From: Deinococcus taeanensis
Lineage (GTDB): Bacteria > Deinococcota > Deinococci > Deinococcales > Deinococcaceae
Reading direction: 5' to 3'
DNA: 64,000 nucleotides
Assembly (NCBI RefSeq): GCF_020229735.1
Contig: NZ_CP083457.1
Location: 248,001-312,000, forward strand
This document shows, piece by piece, positions 8,780 to 18,252 of this stretch. The position numbers and the translations under genes are program-made. Each line of letters opens with the position of its first letter. The stretch's first letter is position 1. The notes under the pieces are model-generated. The model was not told the DNA's origin. It saw nothing but the letters and a program-made list of their open reading frames with translations, and ran no database searches.

Positions 8780-9125
8780 GTCCAGGGCCGTCATCTGGCT
8801 TGTCTGCACCGTCCACTCCGTCGTGCCAGACACGAGAGGGGGCAGGCCGCGCCGAATATTGAGGGGCCGCATAACAGCAACACATTCGCCTGGATCAGCT
8901 CCAGCGAAGTGGCAATCGCTGATGTCACAGCCGGCGGTGCATGGCATAAGATGAGCGAGACCTGGGCACCCGCCCCGCGCTCCACCCCCAGCCGCACCTC
9001 CGCCCCTGCTCAGCCCCTGCCCCTCACATGATGAAGATGTGACGGGGCCATGGTCGAAAATGGCGTGCTGAGCCGTTGACGGCAGACTCCAGAACGCTTC
9101 CCCTCACGGCCTGACACCGCACCAG

Positions 9126-9674
9126 TCACCCGGTGCGGGCCAAAATCACGCCCGCTCCCGGGCAGCGTGCCGTTCTGGGGTCTGCTGCACGGTCTGCGCG
9201 CTGACCCTTCCAGACCAAAGTGATGCAGCGCAACCCGAACAGCTGGGAGAACTGCTCGGATGCTGTGATGTGGGTGGCGTCCAGGCTCAACCCCCGGGTC
9301 TTGAGTGCCGCGAAGGCCTCGCGTGACCCCGCTGCGGCACGCGTCCACCAGCGCCTCACGCCCGATCCGGTCAGCGTGCCCGCAACCGATCACCACCCCG
9401 TTGCCGGACGCGCGCCGGCCTCCACCGTATGGAGCGCGCCCGATGGAAGCCTTGCCCGTGTGACGAGCGCGTCCCCCAGCGGGAGCCGGACCCTGGCCTC
9501 AGGCAGCACGAACCCATTCAGGGCCACGGGCAAGCTTTTCGCCTCCCCTCCGGGAACCGGTTCCGGCGCGTGCGCGTCAGGCACGCCGTTCGGGAGTGTC
9601 GGGGCCCCCTGTTCGGGCTTCACCGGTACGGTCAGGGGCGACGTTCGCCTCCAGCACACCGGCGACCCGGGCAT
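9126..9674 (-). pseudogene. Decayed IS4-family transposase relic
   Basis: On the minus strand, 9126-9359 reads REAFAALKTRGLSLDATH and then ITASEQFSQLFGL, which is the C-terminal ALKTRG block characteristic of IS4-type DDE transposases. The upstream minus-strand sequence to about 9674 stays open in another frame but has no clear family motif. No intact frame, catalytic triad or terminal repeats were found, so this is dead. The flanks 8780-9125 and 9675-9956 hold no supportable gene. Confidence 0.5.
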
Positions 9675-9956
9675 TCACGGCGCAGGTCATCGCCGGAGCG
9701 TGGGCCGTGGGCGCCGTCATCCAGCACGTTCATGTGGTCGTGCAGGCGGGTGTGGGTCAGTCTGGCGCACAGGTGCTTTCACGTCCCGGCTGTAACAGGT
9801 GCTGACGTGCTCCCGCTTCCTCGGGGCATCAATCCAATGAAATGGGTGTGGCGGGTTGGATAAAGGTGGCCTCAACCCAGCCCTGAGGTTCGGTTGCCCA
9901 GGGCCTTTAAGGTGAAGCGACACAAGCTGAACGGTCAGGATGGAAAGGAGCGACGG

Positions 9957-10901
9957 ATGGAACAGCGTGCACTGGGAAAGTCTGGCATTCAGGTTTCTGA
10001 GATCGGGTTCGGCGCCTGGGCCATCGGCGGCGACGCCTGGGGTCCGGTCGAGGACGCCGCCTCGCTCCGCGCGATGGAACGGGCGCTGGAACTGGGGGTT
10101 AACTTCATCGACACCGCCGACGTGTACGGGAACGGGCACAGTGAAACGCTGGTCGCCCAGGTCATCAAGAACCGCCGCGATCAGATAATCGTGGCCACCA
10201 AGGGGGGCCTGATGGGCCACCACCGGGACCCGAACGGGGAACCCGTGTATGACCGGCCCGAGAAGATCATCTCCGCCTTCGGGGACAGCCTGCGCCGGCT
10301 GGGGACCGACTATATTGACGTTTATTTCGACCATATCTGGTGGAACACACCACGCGAAACAGAAGCGTTCCTGACCGCCTTCGCCCAGCTGAAGCAGGAA
10401 GGCCGGGTGCGGGCTGTCGGTGTGTCCACCGATGACTTCGCGTATGTTCAGGCGTTCAACCAAGGCGGCACGCTGGACGTGGTGCAGCTGGATTACAGCC
10501 TGCTCAACCGGACGGCCGAGCAGCACATCCTGCCGTACTGCCTCGACCGGGGCATCGGCGTGGTCGTCCGCGGCCCGCTGCGCATGGGCATGCTGACCGG
10601 GAAATTTACCGCAGACACCCGGTTCCCGGAAGGCGACGTGCGGCACAACTGGCCGCAGGAAGACTGGTACCGGGCGCAGCTTGATCAGGTGCAGCAGTTG
10701 CGCAGCCTGGCCTCGCCTGACCGCCCCCTGGGTGAGGTGGCCTTGCGGTTCGTGCTGAATCACCCGGCGGTCTCGGTCGCCATCCCCGGCGGGAAGACGC
10801 CTGAACAAGTGGAGCAGAACGTCAGGGCGTCCACGCGGACACTTCTCACGGACGACGACCTTCAGCTGATCGAGTCCGTCACCGCCAGGAAGCCCACATG
10901 A
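9957..10901 (+). CDS. Aldo/keto reductase
   Basis: An NAD(P)H-dependent (alpha/beta)8-barrel oxidoreductase of 314 residues, cytoplasmic. The AKR tetrad is visible: Asp-52 and Tyr-57 in FIDTADVYGNG, Lys-82 in VATKGG and His-126 in YFDHIWW. The AIPGGKTPEQVEQN segment near the C-terminus matches the NADP-binding end of the family. ATG 9957 is chosen because AAAGGAG lies 6 nt upstream; TTG 9894 in frame has none. It overlaps the next gene by 4 bp (ATGA), forming a sugar- or carbonyl-oxidoreduction operon with an SDR and a nucleotide-sugar-type epimerase. The substrate cannot be told from sequence; LolS/YajO-like sugar dehydrogenases are the closest style. Confidence 0.85.
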   Translation: MEQRALGKSGIQVSEIGFGAWAIGGDAWGPVEDAASLRAMERALELGVNFIDTADVYGNGHSETLVAQVIKNRRDQIIVATKGGLMGHHRDPNGEPVYDRPEKIISAFGDSLRRLGTDYIDVYFDHIWWNTPRETEAFLTAFAQLKQEGRVRAVGVSTDDFAYVQAFNQGGTLDVVQLDYSLLNRTAEQHILPYCLDRGIGVVVRGPLRMGMLTGKFTADTRFPEGDVRHNWPQEDWYRAQLDQVQQLRSLASPDRPLGEVALRFVLNHPAVSVAIPGGKTPEQVEQNVRASTRTLLTDDDLQLIESVTARKPT

Positions 10902-11674
10902 CGCGTGAACGCCAACAGATGCGTCCGGATGCCCTCGCCGGGCAGGTGGCCCTGGTGACGGGCGCCAGCAGCGGACTGGGCCGCGCCACTGCGTTTGGTC
11001 TTGCCCAGGCGGGGGCGGACGTCATGCTCATGGCCCGCAGCGCGGGTGACCTGCAGCTGATCGCGACTGAGATCGAAGCGACTGGACGCCGGGCGCTGGT
11101 CTGTCCGGTCGACCTGTCAGACAGTGCGGCCCTGACGGACGCGGTCAGGCGGGGTGTGACCACACTCGGGCGACTGGACATTCTTATCAACAATGCCGCG
11201 ACGGACGTTCCTGGACCTGTGGTTGAGCTGACTGCCGAGGAGTGGGACCGGGTGCTGAATGTGAATCTGCGCGCTCCGTTCCTGCTGGCGAAAGCTGCGT
11301 TCCCGCACATGCAGCGCTCTGGACGCGGGACGATCATCAACGTGTCGTCCGTGGCAGGGAAGCGGGGCTGGGCCAGCGCGAGTGCCTACTGCGCCTCAAA
11401 ATTCGGGCTGACCGGCTTCACGCAGGCCCTGGCCGCAGAAGGAAAACCTCACGGGATCCGCGCCTGTGTGGTGTACCCCGGCGGCATGGCCACCAGCTGG
11501 GGCACGTTTGATCCGGAACGACGCACCGAGCAGGAAACGCAAGCTGCGCCTCCAACCAATGCACTGCCGCCGCAGCGCGTCGCTGATCTTCTGGTGTGGA
11601 TGTGTGCGGCGCCTGGCGAACTGGTGCTGAACGAAGTGATCGTCACGCCGCTCAATGAAGCGGGATGGCCGTGA
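10898..11674 (+). CDS. Short-chain dehydrogenase/reductase
   Basis: A classical SDR of 258 residues. The cofactor loop is TGASSGLGRAT (Gly-rich, residues about 20-30), the NNAA-type motif appears as INNAATD, and the catalytic Ser-Tyr-Lys is INVSSV followed by YCASK. It oxidises or reduces a small alcohol/carbonyl with NAD(P). Translation is probably coupled to the aldo/keto reductase (ATGA overlap). The final residues EVIVTPLNEAGWP are usual for SDRs of this group. The downstream epimerase gene follows after 64 bp, so the three likely share a transcript. Confidence 0.87.
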   Translation: MTRERQQMRPDALAGQVALVTGASSGLGRATAFGLAQAGADVMLMARSAGDLQLIATEIEATGRRALVCPVDLSDSAALTDAVRRGVTTLGRLDILINNAATDVPGPVVELTAEEWDRVLNVNLRAPFLLAKAAFPHMQRSGRGTIINVSSVAGKRGWASASAYCASKFGLTGFTQALAAEGKPHGIRACVVYPGGMATSWGTFDPERRTEQETQAAPPTNALPPQRVADLLVWMCAAPGELVLNEVIVTPLNEAGWP

Positions 11675-11738
11675 CGGTGGGCTCCCCGCACGGTCCAGAG
11701 AAAAGAAAACGACCCGGCACGGCGTCATGGAGGCGGCG

Positions 11739-12668
11739 GTGAAGGTTTTGATTACTGGTGCGGGCGGCAATCTGGGTCGGGTGTTGGCCCCAGCCTTACA
11801 GCACAGCGGACACACGCCGGTCCTGATGGACTTCCGGCCGCTGGACACGCCGTTTGCATTCATTCAGGGAGACGCGACACGCAAGGCGGACGTCTTCCGG
11901 GCCGCCGAAGGCGTTGACGTCATCGTGCACGGCGCCGCGCTGCACGGTGTTCACCTGAATCACCATTCCCGGGATGAATTCTGGAGTCTGAATGTTGAAG
12001 GCACCTACCACATCTATGAAGCGGCGCGGGAACACGGGATCAGGAAGGTGCTGCTGTGCAGCACGATGGGCGTGTACGGGGAGAGCGTCCGCACACCCGA
12101 GCACGGCGTTGCAGTCGTGACGGAAGAGCTGCCCACGTTACCCATGGATTTTTACGGACTGACCAAAACGCTCTCAGAGGAAGTCGCCTGCTTTTACGCC
12201 CGTTGCCACGGCATCCGGACGATTGCTTACCGCCTGGGCATGTTCGTGCCGGAAGACTTTCTCCGGTACGGCTTCCGGCTGCTCAAAGGCGGCGTGGATG
12301 ACCGGGATGTCGCCCAGGCGTTCCTGCTTGGTCTGGCCAACGACACGGTCGTCTGCGACGCCTTTAACATCATGGCAGAAGTGCCCTTCACCCAGGAGCA
12401 GTGGTCCCGCTGGCGTGAGGATCCAGCCGCATTCCTGGAATAACAGTGTCCAGGGCTCTCTCAGCTTGTTACGCAGAGGCGTGGGCGTCTGGCTGAGCTG
12501 TCGACCATGTGGGGGTTCACGTTCTGGTCTGTGGAGGAGGCGAAGGCTGAACTGGGGTATCAGCCGCGGTACAACTTCCCGCAGTTCTACGCCGCACTGA
12601 AAGCAGGGAATGACGGACATTACCCGTTCGCGAACCTGCCGTGGTGGGGAATGAACCAGAACCGGTAA
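11739..12668 (+). pseudogene. NAD-dependent epimerase/dehydratase with in-frame TAA at codon 235
   Basis: A Rossmann-fold extended SDR (TGAGGNLG near the N-terminus, CSTMGVYGE, and YGLTK as the YxxxK active site). The start is GTG 11739 with GGAGG 6 nt upstream. The frame hits TAA at 12441-12443 after DPAAFLE. It then continues in the same frame without another stop to TAA 12666, and the continuation carries the family's usual C-terminus (WGFTFWSVEEAKAELGYQP, YNFPQFYAAL, FANLPWWG). The uninterrupted protein would be 309 residues. This is therefore a nonsense mutation, a readthrough codon or a base-call error, not a natural end. The truncated form keeps the active site but loses the substrate-side C-terminal lobe. 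Confidence 0.8.
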
Positions 12669-12843
12669 GTGTCTGCATCTGGCGCCGGACAGGTGTCCCC
12701 CACCCTGCACTGCCCCTGGAGGGTCCGCGGGTGGACGATCATGCCCGGCAGCTCAGATGCATTCCGCCCGGTCTGTCTGCCGCCTGGGGTGTGGGCAGGT
12801 CAGAGGCGTTCCCGGGCAGCAGAGGTCAGGAGGCCTGCTGCGC

Positions 12844-13281
12844 TCAGGGGCTGGCGACGCCCTGAAGCACCCGCAGCGCGGCCTGCGCGCGCGCTGCGTC
12901 GGCCTGGATCACATCGGCGCTGCGGTGGGCGTCCATGTCGCCGGTGAGGGCCGCCAGCGCCGCCTGCGCCTCACGGAACCCGCCCGGATTCAGTTGCCGG
13001 AGCAGCGTGGCCGCGTCAAGTTCAGCGTGCGCCTGTCGGGCCGCACTTCGGGCCGCGTCGCGGCTGCTGGCATTGCCCTCCTGGGCGCGGGCGTACTCCA
13101 GGGCGGCAATTTCGAGCGCGCCGGAGGCTTTGCGCGCGTGCTCCACCCCGGGCGTGAGCAGGCTCGCCAGGGTCGGCTGCGGCGCGGTGGCGCGGCCAGC
13201 GAAGAAGCCCAGCGCGAGACCGAGAACGGCCGCGCTGGTCACGAGCAGCGGAGAGAGGTTGCGTTGACGGCGGTACAGCAT
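12844..13281 (-). CDS. Small membrane-anchored protein, unknown function
   Basis: A 145-residue protein not assigned to a known family. It has a basic N-terminus, one hydrophobic segment (about residues 11-28, LLVTSAAVLGLALGFFAGRA) that would anchor it in the membrane, then a long Ala/Arg-rich helical part probably forming a coiled coil (DAARSAARQAHAELDAATLL). It lies 22 bp downstream of the hydantoinase-A-like gene on the same strand and is probably the last gene of the FTR1 operon. The helical repeat character recalls the periplasmic partner at the other end of the operon, but no direct similarity was seen. Confidence 0.55.
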   Translation of the reverse strand: MLYRRQRNLSPLLVTSAAVLGLALGFFAGRATAPQPTLASLLTPGVEHARKASGALEIAALEYARAQEGNASSRDAARSAARQAHAELDAATLLRQLNPGGFREAQAALAALTGDMDAHRSADVIQADAARAQAALRVLQGVASP

Positions 13282-13303
13282 GACTGGATTCTCCTATGGA
13301 GGC

Positions 13304-15373
13304 TCACTGCTCGACAATGAGCGCGACCTGGCTCTCCAGCCGCAGGTTGTCGCTGAGCTGCCGCAGCAACAGGTTCGGGTCGTGCAGGTGCGCGTAGTCC
13401 CGCAGCCGGGAGGGGGTCAGGGCCGCCACATGCGGCGCGACCGCCCGCCCGGCGAGCAGAGCTTTCAAGCGGTCCAGGGCGTCGTGCGGGCGGCCGGTGA
13501 GCACCTGGGCGTCCTCGAAGCGCAGCAGCCGCACCCCTCGCCCGTCGAGGACGAGGGCCGCGTGCTGCTCCGCCCGGCGAAGGAGGCTGCGCCGGACCCG
13601 TGAGGCGACGAACAGCGTGTGATGGGTCCCGCCCAGCACCAGCTGGGCCTGATCACCCAGCACCTGCCGGGCCTGCTGCTGCAACTCATCCGCGTCAAGC
13701 GGGCGGGTCCGGGCACTCAGGGGATGCGCGCCGGTTGCCACGGCCCGCAGGCGGCCTTCACGGGCGCTGTACTGGGTTTCGACCCGCATCGACGCGGGGT
13801 CCGCGCCCAGCCGCACCGCCTCGTCGCCCACCTCGCGTTCAAGCAGGTCCGCGATGGTGGGGTCCTGGCGGGTGACGCTGCGCTCGCGTTCCACCCGGAT
13901 GACGGCGAGGGCGGCGCCGATGGACGAGATCACGTCGCTGTGCGGAATCGGAACGAAGGGCACCTTCAGGCGCCGGGCCACCACCGGGCCGAGAACGCTC
14001 GCCGCGCCGCCCCCACCGTACAGCGGCGTGCCGCGCAGGCCATACGCGCGGACCAGGCTCTGCACCGTCCGGGTGAGCTTCTCCGCGCTGGCTTCCAGCA
14101 CCGCTTGCGCCGCCGCCTCCGGGCTCGTCCCCAGGTGCTGCCCGAGCAGCCCCAATGCGAGCCTGGCGCTCTGCGGGTGGGCGTGCGCGTATCCGCCCTC
14201 GGGAATTGCGCCCAGGGCATTCGCGGCGCAGGTGGGGGTAATGGCAAACCGTTGGCCGGCCGGGGTCTCCAACACCGCATAGTCGGCGGGGTCACTGGGG
14301 CTGGGGGCGATCAATGCCAGCCGCGTGCCGGTCAGGGCGTCCGGCGAGGCGAAACTGGCGTACGGGAGGCCCGCGATGTGCGCGCTTCTGGGCCCCACGT
14401 CCTCGATCCGCCGCCCCCGCAGCCTCACCAGGCTGCCGCCCGCCACGCCCGCAATGCGGATGTCCGCTGCGCGCAGGCCGGTGGGGACGTCCATCACTGT
14501 CATGTACTTCAGGGCGGGCTGCCCGTCCTTGATGACGCCGATGTTCGTGCTGGTCCCCCCCACCTCGAAGAACACGCCGTCCATCACGCCGTGCGCGAGG
14601 ATCGCTCCACCGAGGCTCGCGGCCGGTCCGCTCACGACGGTGTGCAGGGGCGTTTCCTCAAAGGCGCGCAGGTCGGCTGCGCCGCCGTCCCCGCGGACGA
14701 TCAGCAGCGGTGTGCCCGGGAGCAGCTCACTCACCGCGTCGCGGACGTGCCGGGCGGTGCGGACCATGGTCGGCAGGATGCTGGCGTTCACGGTGGCGGA
14801 CAGGGTTCGCATCTCCAACCCGTACGCGCCGGAGAGGTCACTTCCCAGGCTCACCGGGAAGCCCGCCTGCCGCGCGAGGTCCCCGGCGCGCTGCTCGAAG
14901 TGCGCGTCATCGACGCTGAAGGCCTGCGACACGGCGACGGCGCCCACCTCCTCCGCGCGCCAGCGGGCCAGGACGGCCTGCACCCGGACGCCGAACTCCG
15001 GCAGGTCCGTCGCGATGAAGGCGTGCCGCGCCTGCAGACCCGCCGGCGGCCGGGTGACCGACTGCACCCGCCGTTCGTCGCGGGCCTCGCCGAGCGCGAG
15101 AATGCCGACGAGGGCCGTGTCCCCCTCCAGCAGGGCGTTCGTGGCCTGCGTGGTGGAGTGCGCGACGAGGGCTGGGACGGCGCCGGGGGGGAGATCACCC
15201 AGCAGGGTGCGCAGGGCATCCAGCACGCCGGCAGCCACCCCCAGCCTGTGCCGGTGGGTGGTGGGCACGTGGGAGACGGCCAGGATCTGTCCGTCAGGAC
15301 CGAGGGCGACACCCTTGGTGAAGGTACCGCCCACGTCGATGCCGATCCGGACTGACAGGGGCCGGTGCGTCAC
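13304..15373 (-). CDS. Hydantoinase/oxoprolinase A-type ATPase (HyuA family)
   Basis: A 689-residue protein of the HyuA/5-oxoprolinase/acetone-carboxylase-beta family. These ATPases phosphorylate and open lactam or hydantoin rings or activate ketones, usually with a HyuB partner. It begins with the actin-like phosphate loop IGIDVGGTFTKGV, has the family's HSTTQATNALLEG, and a second nucleotide block FFEVGGTSTNIGV followed by an LRGRRIEDVG stretch. No HyuB gene is present in the window. The start overlaps the stop of the FTR1 permease gene by 4 bp, so expression is tied to iron uptake. That is an unexpected setting for this family. The long open frame on the opposite strand is a GC-rich artefact. 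Confidence 0.82.
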   Translation of the reverse strand: MTHRPLSVRIGIDVGGTFTKGVALGPDGQILAVSHVPTTHRHRLGVAAGVLDALRTLLGDLPPGAVPALVAHSTTQATNALLEGDTALVGILALGEARDERRVQSVTRPPAGLQARHAFIATDLPEFGVRVQAVLARWRAEEVGAVAVSQAFSVDDAHFEQRAGDLARQAGFPVSLGSDLSGAYGLEMRTLSATVNASILPTMVRTARHVRDAVSELLPGTPLLIVRGDGGAADLRAFEETPLHTVVSGPAASLGGAILAHGVMDGVFFEVGGTSTNIGVIKDGQPALKYMTVMDVPTGLRAADIRIAGVAGGSLVRLRGRRIEDVGPRSAHIAGLPYASFASPDALTGTRLALIAPSPSDPADYAVLETPAGQRFAITPTCAANALGAIPEGGYAHAHPQSARLALGLLGQHLGTSPEAAAQAVLEASAEKLTRTVQSLVRAYGLRGTPLYGGGGAASVLGPVVARRLKVPFVPIPHSDVISSIGAALAVIRVERERSVTRQDPTIADLLEREVGDEAVRLGADPASMRVETQYSAREGRLRAVATGAHPLSARTRPLDADELQQQARQVLGDQAQLVLGGTHHTLFVASRVRRSLLRRAEQHAALVLDGRGVRLLRFEDAQVLTGRPHDALDRLKALLAGRAVAPHVAALTPSRLRDYAHLHDPNLLLRQLSDNLRLESQVALIVEQ

Positions 15374-16569
15374 ACCGGTGCCTCACGCTGCGGGCGGCGC
15401 TGCTCCCGGGCGCGGAACAGGATGAAGCCCACCACGTACACGAGGATCATCAGGCCCTGCGCCGCGAGTGTCTCGGCGGTGGGATGCAGGCCGGTGAGGG
15501 CCGCCACGTTGGGGTCGAGCGTCGGCATCTTTCCGTACAGATTGGTCACGGGCAGCCAGCCTGCCTCCTGAAAGGCCCGGACGCCGTTGCCCACGAAAGC
15601 GACCGCAAAGAGCGCCGTGACGGTGACCAGTGCCGGGAAGAGGCGCTGGGTGGGCACCCGGCGCCCCAGTCGGAAGATCACCGCGAACACAGCCACGAGC
15701 GCGAGACCGGCCAGCGCAATCCCCAGGTACATATACCCCAGGACCGGACCACTGGCGACCGCGAGCGCCTGGTAGAACAGCACGGTCTCGAAGCCCTCGC
15801 GGTAGATGGTCGTGAAGGTTACGAGCGCGACGGCCGCCAGGCTGCCGCTCTGCACCGCCTGTGACACGCGGGCCCGCATAAACTCCGCGCTCTGCTTGCG
15901 GTCACTCTGCTGCAGCATCCAGAACGACAGGTAGAACAGGATCATCACGGCGATGACGCTGGTGACCGCGCTGATCAGCTCACGTGAGATGGGCGCGATG
16001 GAAAGCAGGTAGGTGGCTGCAAACCAAGTGGCGGCGGTGGCCGCGAGGGCCGCCCCGGCCCCCCACCACACACCGCCCCGCAGGCGGTCGTTGCGGGTGC
16101 TGGCGAGATACGACAGGATCGCGGCCATCAGCAGGGCCGCTTCCAGCCCCTCGCGAAAGAGGATGGTGAAGCCTCCGGTCGCGGCCAGGGTGGGCGCCAG
16201 GACGCCGGTGCCATTCACGATGCTCTCGGCCTTGCGCAGGCTGTCGTCGATATCGCCCGCGATGGCGCGCAACTCGCTTACATTCGCGCCGCTTTTCATG
16301 GCGTTGCGAAGGTCCGCGAAGCGGTACTCCATTTCCAGAATGAGATCCGGGTTCAGGACGCGCAGGGGTGGCTCGGCGTACTCGAAGTGATCGAGGTACG
16401 CCGCGCGGGCCGTCCTGTAGGCCGCCTCTCTCTGACCGGCCGCGTACTCGTGCAGGCTGCGGGTCACCAGATCATGCGCCGTGCGGAGTTCGCCGGGCAC
16501 GTTGACTTGTCCGGGCGCGGCCAGGGCCACACCGAGCAGGGCCAGGAGCAGGACGAGGAAGCGCCTCAC
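15370..16569 (-). CDS. FTR1-family high-affinity iron permease with extracytoplasmic N-domain
   Basis: A 399-residue permease. A signal peptide ends near residue 18 (GVALA-APGQ). An N-terminal periplasmic helical domain follows (about 20-125, containing YLDHFEYAEPPL). Seven hydrophobic segments then form the FTR1 domain, with the iron-coordinating REGLE-type motifs FREGLEAALL and YREGFETVLF. It would move ferric iron across the cytoplasmic membrane, as EfeU does. The upstream gene, 3 bp away, encodes a secreted protein sharing its N-domain. No EfeB-type peroxidase or multicopper oxidase is nearby. It is the second gene of a four-gene minus-strand operon. Confidence 0.88.
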   Translation of the reverse strand: MRRFLVLLLALLGVALAAPGQVNVPGELRTAHDLVTRSLHEYAAGQREAAYRTARAAYLDHFEYAEPPLRVLNPDLILEMEYRFADLRNAMKSGANVSELRAIAGDIDDSLRKAESIVNGTGVLAPTLAATGGFTILFREGLEAALLMAAILSYLASTRNDRLRGGVWWGAGAALAATAATWFAATYLLSIAPISRELISAVTSVIAVMILFYLSFWMLQQSDRKQSAEFMRARVSQAVQSGSLAAVALVTFTTIYREGFETVLFYQALAVASGPVLGYMYLGIALAGLALVAVFAVIFRLGRRVPTQRLFPALVTVTALFAVAFVGNGVRAFQEAGWLPVTNLYGKMPTLDPNVAALTGLHPTAETLAAQGLMILVYVVGFILFRAREQRRPQREAPV

Positions 16570-16572
16570 GTC

Positions 16573-17565
16573 TTACTCGCCCAGCAACGCGCGGGCCTTT
16601 TTCAGGTCCGCGAGGGCGGCGTCAACCGCGGCGTTGAACTTCTGCGCGCTGGGTTTGCTTTTCAGGAGGGCCCGCAGGTCCTCGCGCAGCGTCTTCTCCA
16701 GTTTTGTTTCCAGGACTTTGTCCTTCTGGCCCAGGGGGCCTTCGAGGTACTCGAAGTTCTCCAGGTACGCGTCGATGAGGGCCTCCTCAGCGGCGCCACC
16801 CATCCCGCCCGCGTAGTGGCTCTTCGCAGCGGCGAGGAGGCGGTCGATGGCGGCGAAATACGTGGCGTTGCTGCCCTTCGCGGCCTGCTGCACGCCGCTG
16901 ATCTCCGCGAGTTCCTCCTTTGCCTGGTCAATGGCCTTTTCCAGCGCTTTGATGTCACCCTTGCGGGCGATGACGGCAACGGCGTCCTTGAGCGCCTCGC
17001 TGGTCTCCTCGCGCTGGTGCTGGGGGAAGTTTTTCGCGTTCCTGTCGAACCACATCTGGGCGCGGGCGACGTAATACACGGCGTCCTGGTATTCGGCGAG
17101 ATTGGTGACTTTGCTGCCCTGCACGCCTTCTTCGTACTCGTGCTCGGCACTTTCGAGGATCTGCGCGATCACCTGCGCCGCGAATTTCGGGTCATTGCGC
17201 AGGTCGCCGAGGAGGGCGAGCGCCGCGTCGACATCGGCATAGAAGGTATTCAGGACCTTCTGGTAGTCCGCGGAGGGCTTCTTCGTGGCCAGCGTCTGGT
17301 TGATGCGGGTGTAGTCCGCCTGGAACTTCTGCCGCAGTGCGGGCGTGAGATCACTCTGGACGGCGGCGTACAGCTCGTTCGCCGGGTGCTTGGCATGTTT
17401 GGCGGCCATGGCGAGGTCACCGTTGCGGTAGTTCAGGAGGCTGGCATCGTAGTGGCCGCGCATCTGTTCGAGGGTGACGGCGAACTTGACGTGGTCCTTG
17501 GGGGCGGCGAGGGCGCCACTCGTGAGGGCGAGGCCAAGGACGGCAAGGAAGGCGTGACGAATCAT
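16573..17565 (-). CDS. Periplasmic FTR1-associated helical protein (EfeO-like role)
   Basis: A 330-residue secreted, mostly helical protein with signal peptide MIRHAFLAVLGLALTSGALA. Its C-terminal part contains DAYLENFEYLEGPL, the counterpart of YLDHFEYAEPPL in the N-domain of the neighbouring FTR1 permease. The two proteins thus share a domain, known in other bacteria as the soluble part of FTR1 systems. It likely binds or delivers ferric iron in the periplasm. ATG 17565 is chosen since a -10 hexamer ends 7 nt before it (leaderless layout); a GTG three codons earlier would overlap that hexamer. It is the first gene of the operon, with 3 bp to the permease. Confidence 0.78.
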   Translation of the reverse strand: MIRHAFLAVLGLALTSGALAAPKDHVKFAVTLEQMRGHYDASLLNYRNGDLAMAAKHAKHPANELYAAVQSDLTPALRQKFQADYTRINQTLATKKPSADYQKVLNTFYADVDAALALLGDLRNDPKFAAQVIAQILESAEHEYEEGVQGSKVTNLAEYQDAVYYVARAQMWFDRNAKNFPQHQREETSEALKDAVAVIARKGDIKALEKAIDQAKEELAEISGVQQAAKGSNATYFAAIDRLLAAAKSHYAGGMGGAAEEALIDAYLENFEYLEGPLGQKDKVLETKLEKTLREDLRALLKSKPSAQKFNAAVDAALADLKKARALLGE

Positions 17566-17572
17566 GGCCTGC

Positions 17573-17602
17573 ACTTTATGAAACGGCCTGCCGTAAAGTC
17601 AA
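17573..17602 (-). promoter_or_regulatory. Promoter of the FTR1 operon (TTGACT-N18-TAAAGT)
   Basis: Read on the minus strand, TTGACT (17597-17602) and TAAAGT (17573-17578) are 18 bp apart. The -10 ends 7 nt before ATG 17565, implying a leaderless transcript. The spacer holds a small perfect inverted repeat ACGGC-AG-GCCGT, and an imperfect one (ATTCCG-CT-CGGATT) lies just upstream. Either could bind an iron-responsive repressor, but neither matches a Fur or DtxR consensus I can defend. Confidence 0.6.
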
Positions 17603-18252
17603 CCATTCCGCTCGGATTTATGGGAATAAAGGCAGCGGCGCGCAGTCTGCGGGATGGCGGCCGGCACCGCTCCACCTCCACATCCCGGCTGCTCGAACGG
17701 GGAACCGAGCCTGGCCTGCGCAAAGGCTGACCGTCTGTTCCCGCGCCCCTGCTGTCGCGGCCTCAACTTCGTTCGGTGCGGGTCAGTGTTCAAGCTCCCG
17801 CTCCACAAGACTTGACCTCCAGCTCCGCAGCAAGTCGGCCCATCACCAGACCATTTCACCGCACCTTCACCGCACCGCCAATGCACCGTGGGCCAACCCG
17901 GGCTGACACCAGGCCCGTGTGGCTCCAGCTCTCCCTATGCGCCCGTCCACCTGAACAGTGCGGACCTGGTCGCCCGGCCCATCACCGTCAGCGTCCTCGG
18001 GACCAGGTGACCTGCCGTCTGAAGCACTGCCGTGCATCTGCGCAGACGCGCTCTGCTTCTCCGCTGCGTGTGCCAGCACGGCCATCACCGCGCAGTTCCG
18101 ATCTGCCGGGAAGAGGGGATGGGGTGAGCGATGCGCTCACCCCTGGGCACACCGGGAAGCAGGGGGGCGCGCACTGATAACCGGACAGGCGCAGCTCAAG
18201 GTCAGCTCCCCCCTTGCGGGATGCGCGGGGACCTCACGGGCCTGCGGCGGGG
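17603..18252. other. Gene-poor intergenic region
   Basis: About 650 bp without a convincing gene on either strand. Short open frames exist but none has a ribosome site, a recognisable motif or a protein-like composition. No hairpin followed by a T-run was noticed. Confidence 0.5.

Noticed and set aside
13619..15355. Long open frame on the plus strand opposite the hydantoinase-A gene
   Set aside because: It is Arg/Gly/His-rich with no motif, has no ribosome site, and mirrors the codon periodicity of the minus-strand gene. It is a GC-rich artefact.
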